Source: Microbulbifer elongatus
GTDB taxonomy: Bacteria; Pseudomonadota; Gammaproteobacteria; Pseudomonadales; Cellvibrionaceae
Reading direction: 5' to 3'
DNA length: 64,000 bases
Assembly: GCF_020524885.1 (NCBI RefSeq)
Contig: NZ_JAIVKJ010000001.1
Location: 620,001-684,000 of the forward strand
Shown piece after piece: positions 46,615 to 56,465 of the stretch. Numbering within the stretch: position 1 is the stretch's first letter; each line of letters starts with the position of its first letter. A program made the position numbers and the translations under genes. The notes under the pieces were generated by a model that was not told the origin of the DNA, did no database searches, and saw nothing but the letters and a program-made list of their open reading frames with translations.

Positions 46615-47736
46615 ATGCAGTTCGAGTCACCCATAGTTCGCCGCGTGTCACGCCAGATAATGGTGGGCAATGTGCCGGTCGGCGGTGGTGCGCCCATCTC
46701 CGTTCAGAGCATGACCAACACCGAGACCTGCGATGTGGCCGCCACCGTGGACCAGATCCAGCGCCTGGAGAAAGCGGGGGCGGATATCGTGCGGGTATCA
46801 GTGCCCTCCATGGAGGCCGCAGAAGCCTTCGGCGAGATCAAAAAACAGGTCAATGTGCCGCTGGTAGCAGACATCCACTTCGACTACCGCATCGCCCTGC
46901 GTGTGGCGGACCTGGGTGTGGATTGCCTGCGGATTAACCCCGGCAATATCGGCCGCGAGAAGCGTATTCGCGCGGTGGTGGACAAAGCGCGGGACCTGAA
47001 TATCCCGATCCGTATTGGCGTAAATGCGGGTTCCCTGGAAAAAGACCTGCAGAAAAAGTACGGCGAGCCCACCCCGGATGCACTGGTGGAATCCGCCCTG
47101 CGTCACGTGGATATTCTGGACAGCCTGAATTTCCAGGACTTCAAAGTGAGCGTAAAGGCGTCGGACATCTTTATGGCCACCGCCGCCTACCGCAAGTTGG
47201 CGACCCAGATTGAGCAGCCCCTGCACCTGGGCATCACCGAAGCCGGCGGCCTGCGCGCCGGTACCGTGAAGTCTGCCATCGGTCTCGGTGCGCTGCTGCT
47301 GGACGGTATCGGCGATACCCTGCGGGTCTCCCTTGCGGCTGACCCGGTGGAAGAAGTGAAAGTCGGCTGGGATCTGCTCAAGAGCCTGCGTCTGCGCACC
47401 AAGGGTATCAACTTTATCGCCTGCCCCAGCTGCTCGCGCCAGAACTTCGACGTGGTGAAAACCATGAACGAACTGGAGACCCGCCTGGAAGACATCACCA
47501 CGCCGCTGGACGTGGCGGTGATTGGTTGTATCGTCAACGGCCCGGGTGAGGCAAAAGAGGCGGATATCGGCCTTGCTGGCGGCACGCCCAGCCACGCCAT
47601 TTACGTGGACGGCCAGCCCGACCGCAAATTCAAGAATGACAATCTGGTGGATGATCTGGAAAAGCTGATCCGCGAAAAGGCCGATGCCAAGGCCGCGCAG
47701 GAAGCGAGCATCATTGCCAAGGAAACTATTGACTGA
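46615..47736 (+). CDS. ispG: 4-hydroxy-3-methylbut-2-enyl diphosphate synthase IspG (flavodoxin type)
   Basis: [4Fe-4S] enzyme of the MEP isoprenoid pathway. The 373 aa length is that of the bacterial single-unit form. The N-terminal TIM barrel begins [13 protein letters not shown] and the cluster cysteines are in [11 protein letters not shown] and the [14 protein letters not shown] segment. The rodZ-ispG-hisS order is typical of gammaproteobacteria. Confidence 0.98.
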   Translation: MQFESPIVRRVSRQIMVGNVPVGGGAPISVQSMTNTETCDVAATVDQIQRLEKAGADIVRVSVPSMEAAEAFGEIKKQVNVPLVADIHFDYRIALRVADLGVDCLRINPGNIGREKRIRAVVDKARDLNIPIRIGVNAGSLEKDLQKKYGEPTPDALVESALRHVDILDSLNFQDFKVSVKASDIFMATAAYRKLATQIEQPLHLGITEAGGLRAGTVKSAIGLGALLLDGIGDTLRVSLAADPVEEVKVGWDLLKSLRLRTKGINFIACPSCSRQNFDVVKTMNELETRLEDITTPLDVAVIGCIVNGPGEAKEADIGLAGGTPSHAIYVDGQPDRKFKNDNLVDDLEKLIREKADAKAAQEASIIAKETID

Positions 47737-47797
47737 ATCGGACCCCGGTGGATCCGCGCAGCGCATCCACCCATTGAATAGAAGTTAAGGATTACCG

Positions 47798-49060
47798 TTG
47801 AAACAACTTCGCGCCATCCGTGGCATGAACGATCTGCTGCCCTCGCAATCACCGGTGTGGCAGTACGTGGAAAGCACCCTCAGCGAACTCTTTGCTCGCT
47901 ACGGCTACAGTGAAATCCGCACGCCGCTGCTGGAGGCGACGCAACTGTTTGCCCGCGCCGTCGGTGAAGCCACCGACATCGTCGAAAAGGAAATGTACAC
48001 CTTCGATGACAAAAGCGGAGACAGCGTAACCCTGCGCCCGGAAGGTACTGCCGGTACTGTTCGCGCGGCCATCCAGAATAACCTGCTGATCCAGCCCCAG
48101 CGGCTGTGGTACTTCGGTCCCATGTTCCGCTATGAGCGCCCACAGAAGGGCCGCCTGCGCCAGTTCCACCAGTTCGGTGTGGAAGTCTTCGGTATCGAAG
48201 GCCCCGATATCGACGCCGAAATCCTGATGATGACCGCGCGCCTGTGGAAACAGCTGGGTGTTTCCGAGCATGTCACCCTGCAGCTCAACTCCCTCGGCAA
48301 CAGCGAGAGCCGCGCCGCCTTCCGTGACGCGCTGGTGGAATACCTGTCCGCGCGCAAGGACCAGCTGGACGAAGACAGCCAGCGTCGACTGGACAAGAAC
48401 CCCCTGCGGATCCTCGACAGCAAAAATGCACAGACTCAGGAACTGCTGGCGGACGCCCCTTGTCTACTGGACTTCCTCGATGAGGAATCCAAAGTGCACT
48501 TCGACCAGCTGCGTGCCTTCCTGGATGCCGCCGGTGTGGCGTACGAGGTAAATCCGCGCCTGGTGCGCGGCCTCGACTACTATGGCAAGACGGTTTTTGA
48601 GTGGGTGACCGACAGCCTCGGTGCCCAGGGCACCGTGTGTGCCGGCGGCCGTTACGATGGTCTGGTCGAGCAGATGGGCGGGAAGCCAACCCCGGCGGTT
48701 GGCTTCGGCTTGGGCGTTGAGCGCCTGGTGCTGCTGCTGGAGACTCTGGAAGTATTGCCAGATGCCCTGGATCAGCAGGTAGACGCCTATCTGGTGGCGG
48801 TGGGTGATGTACAATCCGCGGCCCTGAAGGCGGCGGAGCAACTGCGTAGCGATCTGCCGTGGTTGCGACTGCAGACCCACTGTGGGGGCGGCAGCTTCAA
48901 GAGCCAGATGAAAAAGGCTGACAAGAGCAATGCGGATTACGCATTGATCATTGGCGAAGATGAAGCGGCGGCGGGGCAGGTGACCGTAAAATCCCTGCGC
49001 GCAGACGTGGAACAGCAAACCGTTGCGCTCGGCGAGCTGGCCAACGTTCTGCAGGGGTAA
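47798..49060 (+). CDS. hisS: Histidyl-tRNA synthetase
   Basis: Class II synthetase that charges tRNA-His. Starts at TTG with TAAGGA 6 bp upstream; the translated [15 protein letters not shown] is the family N-terminus, so no other start is needed. The 420 aa protein has motif 2 ([20 protein letters not shown]), the two histidine motifs [16 protein letters not shown] and [15 protein letters not shown], and a C-terminal anticodon-binding domain. Confidence 0.98.
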   Translation: MKQLRAIRGMNDLLPSQSPVWQYVESTLSELFARYGYSEIRTPLLEATQLFARAVGEATDIVEKEMYTFDDKSGDSVTLRPEGTAGTVRAAIQNNLLIQPQRLWYFGPMFRYERPQKGRLRQFHQFGVEVFGIEGPDIDAEILMMTARLWKQLGVSEHVTLQLNSLGNSESRAAFRDALVEYLSARKDQLDEDSQRRLDKNPLRILDSKNAQTQELLADAPCLLDFLDEESKVHFDQLRAFLDAAGVAYEVNPRLVRGLDYYGKTVFEWVTDSLGAQGTVCAGGRYDGLVEQMGGKPTPAVGFGLGVERLVLLLETLEVLPDALDQQVDAYLVAVGDVQSAALKAAEQLRSDLPWLRLQTHCGGGSFKSQMKKADKSNADYALIIGEDEAAAGQVTVKSLRADVEQQTVALGELANVLQG

Positions 49061-49150
49061 GTTACTGAAGACGTAAGTTACCGCAGGCGTGTAACCACAA
49101 GCTTCAAGACCGAATAAAGAATTGGATTTAAAAGATAAGGCGAATAAGAA

Positions 49151-49900
49151 ATGGCTGACCATTTGACCGAAGAAGAACAGATTGAGTCGCTCAAACGCTG
49201 GTGGAAAGAAAACGGTACCGGCATCGTCACTGGTGTTGCTCTGGCGTTGGCCGGTTACTTCGGCTGGCAGTGGTGGCAGGGCAAAGAGCGCAGCGACGCA
49301 GAAGCCGCCTCCAACGTGTATCAGGGTTTTGTTGAAGCGATCTCTGCGAACGAGGGCCAGCCGGACAACAAACAGCTGACCACCGCGCAGTCCCTGGCGC
49401 GCGAGCTCAAAGACGATTTCGCCGGACGTATCTATGCGGCACAGGCTTCCCTGCAACTTGCGGGCCTGGCTGCACAGAAAAACGATCTGGAAACTGCGGC
49501 CAAAGAGCTGCAGTGGGTGCTGGAAAACAGCGATGACGAGGCGCTTCAGCTGGTCGCCAAGCGCCGTCTGGCCGCGGTCAAGGCCGCTCGCGGCGAGACC
49601 AAAGAAGCACTGGAACTGGTGCAAGGCGATGTGCCGCCGGCATTCGCTGCGCTGTTTGCGGAAACCCGCGGCGACATCCTGGTACAGCAGGGCGATAAAG
49701 AGGGCGCCCGCGCCGCCTACCAGCAGGCTCGTGCCCAGTTGCTGCCCGAGCAGGCGGCTGGCTCTCGCCTGCTGGACCTGAAAATTGAAAACCTGGGTGA
49801 AGCGCCGCAGGTTGAGAGCGACAGTGCCTCAGAAGATCAGTCTCAAGACGAGCCGGCAGTGGAAGCTGACCAAGCAGAAACCAATAAGGACGCGCAATGA
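49151..49900 (+). CDS. yfgM: Ancillary SecYEG subunit YfgM
   Basis: Inner-membrane protein with a periplasmic TPR-like domain that associates with the Sec translocon and periplasmic chaperones. The 249 aa protein has a short cytoplasmic start (MADHLTEEEQIESLKRWWKE), a membrane segment near 22-40 and helical repeats to about 210, ending in an acidic tail. Its stop overlaps the bamB start by 4 bp (ATGA). Confidence 0.94.
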   Translation: MADHLTEEEQIESLKRWWKENGTGIVTGVALALAGYFGWQWWQGKERSDAEAASNVYQGFVEAISANEGQPDNKQLTTAQSLARELKDDFAGRIYAAQASLQLAGLAAQKNDLETAAKELQWVLENSDDEALQLVAKRRLAAVKAARGETKEALELVQGDVPPAFAALFAETRGDILVQQGDKEGARAAYQQARAQLLPEQAAGSRLLDLKIENLGEAPQVESDSASEDQSQDEPAVEADQAETNKDAQ

Positions 49901-51090
49901 TCGCAATAAAAGCGACGCACACCGGTTTTCGCACGATTGCCGGCAAGACGTTTAACCGGATCGCCGCTGTGGCCCTCGCCGCGGTGATCAGCGCCTGTGC
50001 CTCCAACGAGGAAAAGGAAGACACAGATCCCGTCGAACTGACGGAGATCACTGAGAGCGTCCAGCTGCGCGAGGTCTGGTCGCAGAATATCGGCGACATC
50101 GACGCACTGCGCTATGCGATGCTCAAGCCGGGCATCATCGACGGCAAAGTGGTCGCCGCCAATAGCGACGGCGACGTTTACGCCTTTGATCGTGCCAGTG
50201 GCAAGCGTCTGTGGAAGGTCGATATCGAGCAGTCCATCGGCGGCGGTGTCGGTGTTGGCCTGGGCATGGCGGTAGTTGCGGATTATCGCGGCCGCATTGT
50301 GGCCCTGAACCTGAACGATGGCAGCCAGCGCTGGGCTACCCAGTTGGGTGGCGAAGTTGTTTCCACGCCGGCGGTGGGCTCCGGCATGGTGGTGGTGCAG
50401 ACCGTGGACGGCAAACTGCTGGGCCTGGACGCCAATACCGGTGAACAGCGCTGGCGCCACAATACAGTCCTGCCGGTACTCACCCTGCGCGGTACCGCCA
50501 GCCCGGTCATTTCTGCCGGTGTGGTGTTCGCCGGCCTGGATAACGGCAAGCTGATCGCATTGAGTGCTGCCGATGGCCTCACCCGCTGGGAACAGCGTGT
50601 GGCCATTCCCCAGGGTACTGCCGAGCTGGATCGCGTAGTCGATGTGGACGGCACCCCACTGGTTCGTGGTGAGCTGGTATTTGCCGCCAGTTATCAGGGC
50701 CGTGCCGTGGCGCTTTCCCGCGAAGACGGCCGCGGTTTGTGGGCGCGTGACGCCTCAACCAACCACGGTGTGACGGTTGGTGCCGGTCAGGTGTTCCTGA
50801 GCGGCGCCGATGGCAGTGTCCACGCCTACAATGTGGGTAATGGACAAATCCAGTGGACCAACAGCGAACTGCTGCGTCGCCAGTTGAGCGGGCCGGCTTA
50901 CTTCGGTGATGTAGTGGTAGTAGGGGACCTGGACGGTTACCTGCATGCGCTGGATCCCGCCAACGGCCGCTTTGTGGGCCGCACCCGTATCGACCGCGAT
51001 CCGGTGCGTATCCCGCTGTTGGCCGATGGCGACCTGCTGTTTGCCCTGTCCGATGACGGTGAGCTGGTGGCACTGCGCCTGGAGCGCTAA
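49897..51090 (+). CDS. bamB: Outer-membrane assembly lipoprotein BamB
   Basis: Eight-bladed beta-propeller lipoprotein of the BAM complex that inserts outer-membrane proteins. The 397 aa protein has an unusually long 30-residue n-region before the lipobox (AVISAC, cysteine near residue 30), then repeated PQQ-like blades with the motif GxxxALDxxxGxxxW. It lies in the standard yfgM-bamB-der order. Confidence 0.97.
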   Translation: MIAIKATHTGFRTIAGKTFNRIAAVALAAVISACASNEEKEDTDPVELTEITESVQLREVWSQNIGDIDALRYAMLKPGIIDGKVVAANSDGDVYAFDRASGKRLWKVDIEQSIGGGVGVGLGMAVVADYRGRIVALNLNDGSQRWATQLGGEVVSTPAVGSGMVVVQTVDGKLLGLDANTGEQRWRHNTVLPVLTLRGTASPVISAGVVFAGLDNGKLIALSAADGLTRWEQRVAIPQGTAELDRVVDVDGTPLVRGELVFAASYQGRAVALSREDGRGLWARDASTNHGVTVGAGQVFLSGADGSVHAYNVGNGQIQWTNSELLRRQLSGPAYFGDVVVVGDLDGYLHALDPANGRFVGRTRIDRDPVRIPLLADGDLLFALSDDGELVALRLER

Positions 51091-51096
51091 CTGCGA

Positions 51097-51190
51097 CATA
51101 CCGGCGCAGGCCGGTATGACGGAAGCAAAACCCGCTAATCCGTAGGAGCCTGCTTGCAGGCGAACCGAACCGCCCGCACTCCTGCGGGCG
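51097..51190 (+). repeat. Three REP-like hairpins between bamB and der
   Basis: CATACCGGC / GCCGGTATG (51097-51118, 9 bp stem), GCCTGC / GCAGGC (51148-51161, inside a GTAGGAGCCTGCTTGCAGGC context very like Pseudomonas REP cores), and CGCCCGCA / TGCGGGCG (51171-51190). They are probably repeated extragenic palindromes; the last could also end transcription. Confidence 0.6.
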
Positions 51191-51244
51191 TTCGTATTTC
51201 TGGTCTGGCTCAAGTATTGGGCCAGCTTTTGAGTATTTCTGAAT

Positions 51245-52639
51245 ATGTTGCCTGTAATCGCCCTCGTAGGGCGCCCCAATGTCGGTAAATCCACCCTGTT
51301 CAACCGGCTCACCAAAAGCCGTGATGCCCTCGTGGCCAACTACGCCGGTCTGACCCGTGACCGCAAATACGGTGAAGCGGAGTTTGACGGCCGCAAAATG
51401 ATCCTGGTGGATACCGGGGGTATCAGCGGTGACGAAGAGGGCATCGACGCCGCCATGGCCCAGCAGTCCATGCAGGCCATCGAAGAGGCTGATTTCGTCC
51501 TGTTCCTGGTTGACTGTCGCGCCGGCCTCACTCCGGCAGACGACATGATCGCCGAGCGCCTGCGCACTCGCTCCAAGCCCACCATCCTGGTGGCCAACAA
51601 GGTTGACGGCGTAAACCCGGACATCGCCCTTGCACCTTTCTACGAACTCGGCATCGGCGAACTTTTCCCCACCACCGCCACCCACGGTCGCGGCGTGCGC
51701 GCGCTGATGGAACGGCTGGTAGAAGGCCTGCCGGAACCCGCGGAAGAAGACGCGCAGGAAGAAGCCACCGGTATCAAGATCGGCATCGTCGGTCGCCCTA
51801 ACGTAGGAAAATCCACCCTGGTCAATCGCCTGCTGGGCGAGGACCGTGTAGTGGTCTTTGATCAGCCCGGCACCACCCGCGACAGCGTGTACATCAACTA
51901 CACCCGCGATGATAAGCCCTACACCATCATCGACACCGCCGGCATCCGTCGCCGCAAAAACGTCAAGGAATCGGTGGAGAAATTCTCCATTGTCAAAACC
52001 CTGCAGGCAGTAGAAGACGCTAACGTCGTGGTACTGGTGATCGACGCCAGCGAAGGCCTGGTAGACCAGGACATGCACCTCATGGGCAGCGTTATCCAGG
52101 CTGGCCGCGCTCTGGTTGTCGCCCTCAACAAATGGGATGGCCTCGACCCCGACCACCGCGACTTCGTCAAAACCGAACTGGAGCGCCGCCTGCGCTTTGT
52201 AGACTTTGCGGATATCCACTTTATCTCCGCACTGCACGGCACTGGCGTCGGCAACCTGTACAAGTCCATCGAGGATGCCTACCAGTCTGCGACCGACAAA
52301 CTGTCTACCAACCACCTCACGCGGATTCTGCAGTGGGCAGTCAGTGAGCACCAACCACCATTGGTTAACGGTCACCGTATCAAACTGCGCTACGCCCACG
52401 CCGGCGGCCAGAACCCACCGGTAATCGTGATTCACGGCAATCAGACCTCACAGGTACCGAATCACTATGTGCGCTACCTGGAAAAAACTTACCGCAAAGC
52501 CCTGGATCTCCACGGCACCCCGGTAAAAATCGAATTCCGCACAGGTGACAACCCTTACGCGGGCAAGAAAAACAAACTCAGCGATCGCCAGAAGGCCAAG
52601 AAGCGCCGCTTGATGAAGTTTGTGAAGAAGAAAAAATAA
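51245..52639 (+). CDS. der: Ribosome assembly GTPase Der (EngA)
   Basis: Essential GTPase for 50S maturation. The 464 aa protein has two GTPase domains in tandem: first with [18 protein letters not shown] and NKVD; second with [18 protein letters not shown] and NKWD; then a C-terminal KH-like domain with a lysine-rich tail ([13 protein letters not shown]). Confidence 0.99.
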   Translation: MLPVIALVGRPNVGKSTLFNRLTKSRDALVANYAGLTRDRKYGEAEFDGRKMILVDTGGISGDEEGIDAAMAQQSMQAIEEADFVLFLVDCRAGLTPADDMIAERLRTRSKPTILVANKVDGVNPDIALAPFYELGIGELFPTTATHGRGVRALMERLVEGLPEPAEEDAQEEATGIKIGIVGRPNVGKSTLVNRLLGEDRVVVFDQPGTTRDSVYINYTRDDKPYTIIDTAGIRRRKNVKESVEKFSIVKTLQAVEDANVVVLVIDASEGLVDQDMHLMGSVIQAGRALVVALNKWDGLDPDHRDFVKTELERRLRFVDFADIHFISALHGTGVGNLYKSIEDAYQSATDKLSTNHLTRILQWAVSEHQPPLVNGHRIKLRYAHAGGQNPPVIVIHGNQTSQVPNHYVRYLEKTYRKALDLHGTPVKIEFRTGDNPYAGKKNKLSDRQKAKKRRLMKFVKKKK

Positions 52640-52757
52640 AGCGCGGTTGAATAGGGTTGAATCGTTGCTGGGGCGCCGCAATACCCTCTAGGTAAGGGCA
52701 GAAAAACTGCGTAAGGCTAGAATTGCGAACAACGATAGTTCGATGCTAAGGCGCAGA

Positions 52758-52855
52758 TGGCTGGTGCAGGTTTGCCAGACCTTCTAAAACAGGGATGTTT
52801 TAGAAGAGCCCCCATGGATGGGTTCACGGCGTGTCTGGCAAACCTGCACCAGCCA
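52758..52855. repeat. 98 bp nested palindromic element upstream of gabD
   Basis: Perfect 23 bp terminal inverted repeats (52758-52780 and 52833-52855, left arm TGGCTGGTGCAGGTTTGCCA plus three bases) enclose a second perfect palindrome CTTCTAAAAC / GTTTTAGAAG (52781-52806) and a third, CCCAT/ATGGG (52811-52822). The size and structure suggest a MITE or a REP-doublet type element. It begins 118 bp after der and ends 47 bp before gabD. Confidence 0.8.
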
Positions 52856-52902
52856 GCTGTGCCACCACAGCAACTGCTGGCAACCATAAGGACAGACTGA
52901 CC

Positions 52903-54360
52903 ATGCTTAAACTAAATAACCCCGACCTGCTGCGCAAGCAGTCCTACATCAACGGCCAATGGGTCGACGCCGACTCCGGCGATACCTTCGACGTCACCAA
53001 TCCCGCCAACGGCGAACACGTCGCCACCATCGCCTCCTGCGGTGCCACTGAGACCCGCCGCGCCATCGAAGCGGCCAACGAAGCCTGGCCAGCCTGGCGC
53101 GGTCTCACCGTCAAAGAGCGCGCCAAAATCCTGCGCGACTGGTACAACCTGATTATCGACAACGTCGACGACCTCGCCAGCATCCTCACCGTAGAGCAAG
53201 GCAAGCCCCTGGCCGAAGCCAAAACCGAAATTACCTACGGCGCCAATTATCTGGAATGGTTCTCGGAAGAGGCGAAGCGCGCATACGGCGACGTCATCGC
53301 CCCTCCCAGCAAAGACAAACGTATCGTCGTCGTAAAACAACCGGTGGGCGTCACCGCCTCCATCACCCCGTGGAATTTCCCCAGTGCCATGATCGCGCGC
53401 AAGGTCGCCCCGGCCCTGGCTGCCGGCTGTACCTTCGTCGCCAAGCCGGCCTCTGAGACCCCACTGTCCGCCCTGGCTCTGGCGGTACTGGCTGAAAAAG
53501 CGGGTGTGCCCAAAGGCGTGTTCAATGTTGTGATTGGCAAAAGCTCGCGGGAAATTGGTGCCGAGATGACCGGCAACCCGCTGGTACGCAAATTTACCTT
53601 CACCGGCTCCACCGCCGTGGGTAAAAAACTGCAGGCCCAGTGTGCCGAAACCATCAAGAAGACCTCCATGGAACTCGGCGGCAATGCGCCGTTTATCGTG
53701 TTCGATGATGCCGACCTGGATGAAGCGGTCAAAGGCGCAATTGTGTGCAAGTACCGCAACGCCGGGCAGACCTGTGTCTGCGCCAACCGCATTTTTGTAC
53801 AGGAAGGTGTGTACGAAGAATTTGCCAAGAAATTCACCGCCGCGGTCAATGACCTGAAAATGGGTAACGGGGTGGAAGAGGGCGTGGAAGTCGGCCCGAT
53901 GATCAATGCGGGTGCGGTAAAAGATGTGAAAGCCCTGGTCGAAGACGCAGTCAGCAAAGGGGCGAAAAACCTCAATGAAGGCGGCCCCAGCGACATGGGT
54001 GAGTGCTTCTACACCCCTACGGTACTGTCCGGCGTGGACGACACCATGAAACTGTTCAAGGAAGAGATCTTCGGCCCCGTAGCGCCGCTGTATAAGTTTT
54101 CCAGCGAAGAAGAGGCCATTCAAATGGCCAATGACACCGAGTTCGGGCTTGCCTCCTATTTTTATTCCCGCGATATCGGCCGTATCTGGCGTGTCGCAGA
54201 AGGGCTGGAGTACGGCATGGTGGGTATCAACGAAGGCATTATCTCCAATGAGATGGCTCCCTTCGGCGGTATCAAGGAATCCGGCACCGGCCGTGAAGGC
54301 TCCAAGTACGGCATCGACGATTACCTGGAAATCAAATACCTGTGTATGGGTGGAATTTAG
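52903..54360 (+). CDS. gabD: NAD(P)-dependent succinate-semialdehyde dehydrogenase GabD
   Basis: Oxidises succinate semialdehyde to succinate in GABA degradation. The ATG at 52903 has AAGGA 10 bp upstream and gives the family start MLKLNNPDLLRKQSYINGQW; the longer frame starts inside the palindromic element. At 485 aa it has the usual aldehyde dehydrogenase layout: PWNFPSAMI, catalytic E257 (MELGGNAPFIVF) and nucleophile C291 followed by C293 (GQTCVCANR), the pair that forms a redox switch in E. coli GabD. No gabT or regulator is next to it. A related aldehyde substrate cannot be ruled out. Confidence 0.9.
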   Translation: MLKLNNPDLLRKQSYINGQWVDADSGDTFDVTNPANGEHVATIASCGATETRRAIEAANEAWPAWRGLTVKERAKILRDWYNLIIDNVDDLASILTVEQGKPLAEAKTEITYGANYLEWFSEEAKRAYGDVIAPPSKDKRIVVVKQPVGVTASITPWNFPSAMIARKVAPALAAGCTFVAKPASETPLSALALAVLAEKAGVPKGVFNVVIGKSSREIGAEMTGNPLVRKFTFTGSTAVGKKLQAQCAETIKKTSMELGGNAPFIVFDDADLDEAVKGAIVCKYRNAGQTCVCANRIFVQEGVYEEFAKKFTAAVNDLKMGNGVEEGVEVGPMINAGAVKDVKALVEDAVSKGAKNLNEGGPSDMGECFYTPTVLSGVDDTMKLFKEEIFGPVAPLYKFSSEEEAIQMANDTEFGLASYFYSRDIGRIWRVAEGLEYGMVGINEGIISNEMAPFGGIKESGTGREGSKYGIDDYLEIKYLCMGGI

Positions 54361-54376
54361 TATGGGTGGCATTTGA
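54345..54376 (+). repeat. 16 bp tandem duplication over the gabD stop
   Basis: TATGGGTGGAATTTAG (54345-54360), which encodes the last residues and stop of gabD, is followed directly by TATGGGTGGCATTTGA (54361-54376). The second copy contains the TTG start of trmO and a GGGTGG that may serve as its ribosome binding site. Confidence 0.8.
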
Positions 54377-55092
54377 ACGCGCCGTTAAACATCGTCCCTA
54401 TCGCCACCACCCACTCGTGCTTCACTGAAAAGTTCGGTATCCCCCGCCAGCCTCTGCTGGCGGACGCCAGCCGCGCGTCCATCGAACTGTTGCCGCCGTT
54501 CAATAACCCGGGTGCCGTCGCCGGCCTGGAGCAACACAGCCACTTGTGGCTTACCTGGCAGTTTCATGAGGTGGCCGGCCAGTGGTCTCCCAAGGTCCGC
54601 CCCCCGCGCCTGGGTGGAAACAAAAAGCTCGGTGTATTTGCGACCCGCTCTCCCTTCCGCCCCAATAATATTGGCCTGTCAGTGGTCCGCCTGATTGAAG
54701 TGCGCACGCAGCCCGGGGTGGAATTGATCGTAGCCGGCGCTGACCTGCTGGACGGCACACCCATCCTGGATATCAAACCCTATATCCCCTATGCCGACAG
54801 CGTCCCAGTTGCCATCAGCGACTTTGCCGAGTCTGCGCCGCAGGCTGCAAGCGTTTATATTCCGGATCAAATCGCACGCATTGCGCAGGAATATCGGGAC
54901 AGCTGGGGCACAGACCTCCTGGCGTTGATCCATCAGGTGCTTGCGCAGGACCCCAAGCCTGCCTACCAGCAACCGGATCCCGAGCGGCTTTACGGCATGG
55001 AGCTCTGTGGATTCAATCTGCAGTGGCGCTACCGGGAAGATGAAATTCAGGTGGTGGGGCTTAGCCCGCTCGAACAAGGAAAAGAATCGTGA
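54373..55092 (+). CDS. trmO: tRNA (adenine-37-N6)-methyltransferase TrmO (TsaA/YaeB family)
   Basis: Methylates N6-threonylcarbamoyladenosine at position 37 of tRNA-Thr. The 239 aa protein has the TsaA beta-barrel signatures near the N-terminus (IATTHSCFTEKFGIPRQP), the KLGVFATRSPFRPNNIGLS segment, and LLDGTPILDIKPYIPYAD. The only reasonable start is TTG at 54373, 13 bp after gabD. The stop overlaps the next gene by 4 bp (GTGA). Confidence 0.9.
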   Translation: MNAPLNIVPIATTHSCFTEKFGIPRQPLLADASRASIELLPPFNNPGAVAGLEQHSHLWLTWQFHEVAGQWSPKVRPPRLGGNKKLGVFATRSPFRPNNIGLSVVRLIEVRTQPGVELIVAGADLLDGTPILDIKPYIPYADSVPVAISDFAESAPQAASVYIPDQIARIAQEYRDSWGTDLLALIHQVLAQDPKPAYQQPDPERLYGMELCGFNLQWRYREDEIQVVGLSPLEQGKES

Positions 55093-55589
55093 ATGTCCGC
55101 CGCACCCTTTGGTCCCTGACAAAGTTCGTGGTTTTGGCGGCTATCGTCGTGAGTGCGGTTTCCTGGTACCACAGCCGCAATATGCCTAAAGGCGAGGCTC
55201 CGGACCTGTTGGCCCCGGATATCAATGGCCTACCTGTCAGCTTGCAGAACATGGCAGCAAAGGGCCCGGTACTCATTTACTTCTGGGCCACCTGGTGCGG
55301 ATACTGCCGTGTGGTTTCCCCGGCGGTTTCCGAGCTGGCAGAAGATCACCAGGTTATTTCCATCGCCCTGCAATCCGGCACGCCGGAAGAGGTGGCCACT
55401 TACCAGCAGAAGCACAACCTCAACTTCCGTACCATCAACGACCCGTCGGGCGCGCTCAGCGCCAGCTGGGGGTTACAGGTAACCCCAACAATCGCGATTG
55501 TGGACAGGGAAGGCGGGGTGAACGCAGTGACGTCGGGAATGACATCCAAATGGGGATTGAAAGCCAGACTTTGGCTGGCTGATCGCTGA
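55089..55589 (+). CDS. Membrane-anchored TlpA/ScsD-like thioredoxin
   Basis: Predicted periplasmic disulfide oxidoreductase of 166 aa. An N-terminal signal anchor (about 8-26) precedes a thioredoxin fold with active site C70-G-Y-C73 (WATWCGYCRV) and cis-proline in VTPTIAIVD. It resembles ScsD/TlpA-type proteins involved in copper tolerance or thiol homeostasis; the partner is unknown. GTG start, coupled to trmO. Confidence 0.85.
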   Translation: MNVRRTLWSLTKFVVLAAIVVSAVSWYHSRNMPKGEAPDLLAPDINGLPVSLQNMAAKGPVLIYFWATWCGYCRVVSPAVSELAEDHQVISIALQSGTPEEVATYQQKHNLNFRTINDPSGALSASWGLQVTPTIAIVDREGGVNAVTSGMTSKWGLKARLWLADR

Positions 55590-55592
55590 GGC

Positions 55593-55814
55593 TCAGTGGC
55601 GCGTCTTGGTAGGATCCAGGTCCTCACTCATCACATCATCAAACACCGGCTGCCCCGGAATCTTGTGCCCCTCGCTGGCCCACTCGCCCAGGTCAATCAG
55701 CTTGCAGCGCTCGCAACAAAACGGACGGTAGGGGTTCTTGGAACTCCATTCCATCGGCTTCTTGCAGGTAGGACAGGCGACGCTAGGAGTGTCAGTAGTG
55801 GTGCGGTCAGACAT
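55593..55814 (-). CDS. yacG: DNA gyrase inhibitor / zinc-binding protein YacG
   Basis: Small protein (73 aa) with a four-cysteine zinc site, CPTC near 14-17 and CCERC near 33-37. In E. coli YacG binds GyrB and inhibits gyrase. It is next to coaE and pilD on the minus strand, the usual coaE-yacG neighbourhood. Confidence 0.93.
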   Translation of the reverse strand: MSDRTTTDTPSVACPTCKKPMEWSSKNPYRPFCCERCKLIDLGEWASEGHKIPGQPVFDDVMSEDLDPTKTRH

Positions 55815-55846
55815 AAAAACAGCTATTGCGACAATTATTGCGGTAG

Positions 55847-56461
55847 TTATTGAGAGCAGGCGGCCAGTTGAATGTACTTCTGGTGAAGCGCGTCCACCTG
55901 CGCATTGAGTGAGTCGAGCGAGCCGCTATTATCCAGAATATCGTCCGCCTTTGCACACCGCTCCGCTCGCGGTAGCTGTGCCGCCATGATCTTGCGGATC
56001 TGCTCTGCGGAGTTGGCATCACGCGCACTGGCACGCTGGAGCTGAAGTTCCTCGGGGATGTCCACCACGCAAATACGCTGTACCAGTTCAGACTGGCTGG
56101 TCTCTATTAGCAGGGGAGATTCCAGAATAGCGTAAGGTGCGGGGTGGGTGCTCGGGCTGGCGGCGAGGGATGAAATGATCTCCTCGCGAATCAAGGGGTG
56201 CGTCAGCCGTTCGAGCCAGCGCCGCTCCGCAGGGTTATCAAACACCAGCTTGCGCAGAGCCGTCCTGTCCAGTGAGCCGTCCGCCTGAATCACAGCACCG
56301 CCAAAGTGCTCCTCAATCGCAGCTAGTGCCGGCCGCCCGGGCTCCACGACAATACGTGCAGCCTGGTCCGCGTCCACCACATTCACCCCATGGTGCCGAA
56401 ACCGCGCTGCCGCAGCGGACTTGCCACTGCCGATGCCACCAGTCAGGCCTACGGTAAACAC
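55847..56461 (-). CDS. coaE: Dephospho-CoA kinase CoaE
   Basis: Last step of coenzyme A synthesis. The 204 aa protein has the P-loop [11 protein letters not shown] near the N-terminus, the [13 protein letters not shown] substrate region and an HPLIREEI lid segment. It is located 4 bp downstream of pilD, as in many pseudomonads. Confidence 0.96.
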   Translation of the reverse strand: MFTVGLTGGIGSGKSAAAARFRHHGVNVVDADQAARIVVEPGRPALAAIEEHFGGAVIQADGSLDRTALRKLVFDNPAERRWLERLTHPLIREEIISSLAASPSTHPAPYAILESPLLIETSQSELVQRICVVDIPEELQLQRASARDANSAEQIRKIMAAQLPRAERCAKADDILDNSGSLDSLNAQVDALHQKYIQLAACSQ

Positions 56462-56465
56462 GGTG

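Noticed and set aside
50579..52435. 618-codon minus-strand frame across bamB and der
   Set aside because: Runs through two well-identified genes on the other strand; low-complexity translation.
52912..54372. 486-codon minus-strand frame opposite gabD
   Set aside because: Antisense shadow of gabD, glycine/phenylalanine-rich, no family features.
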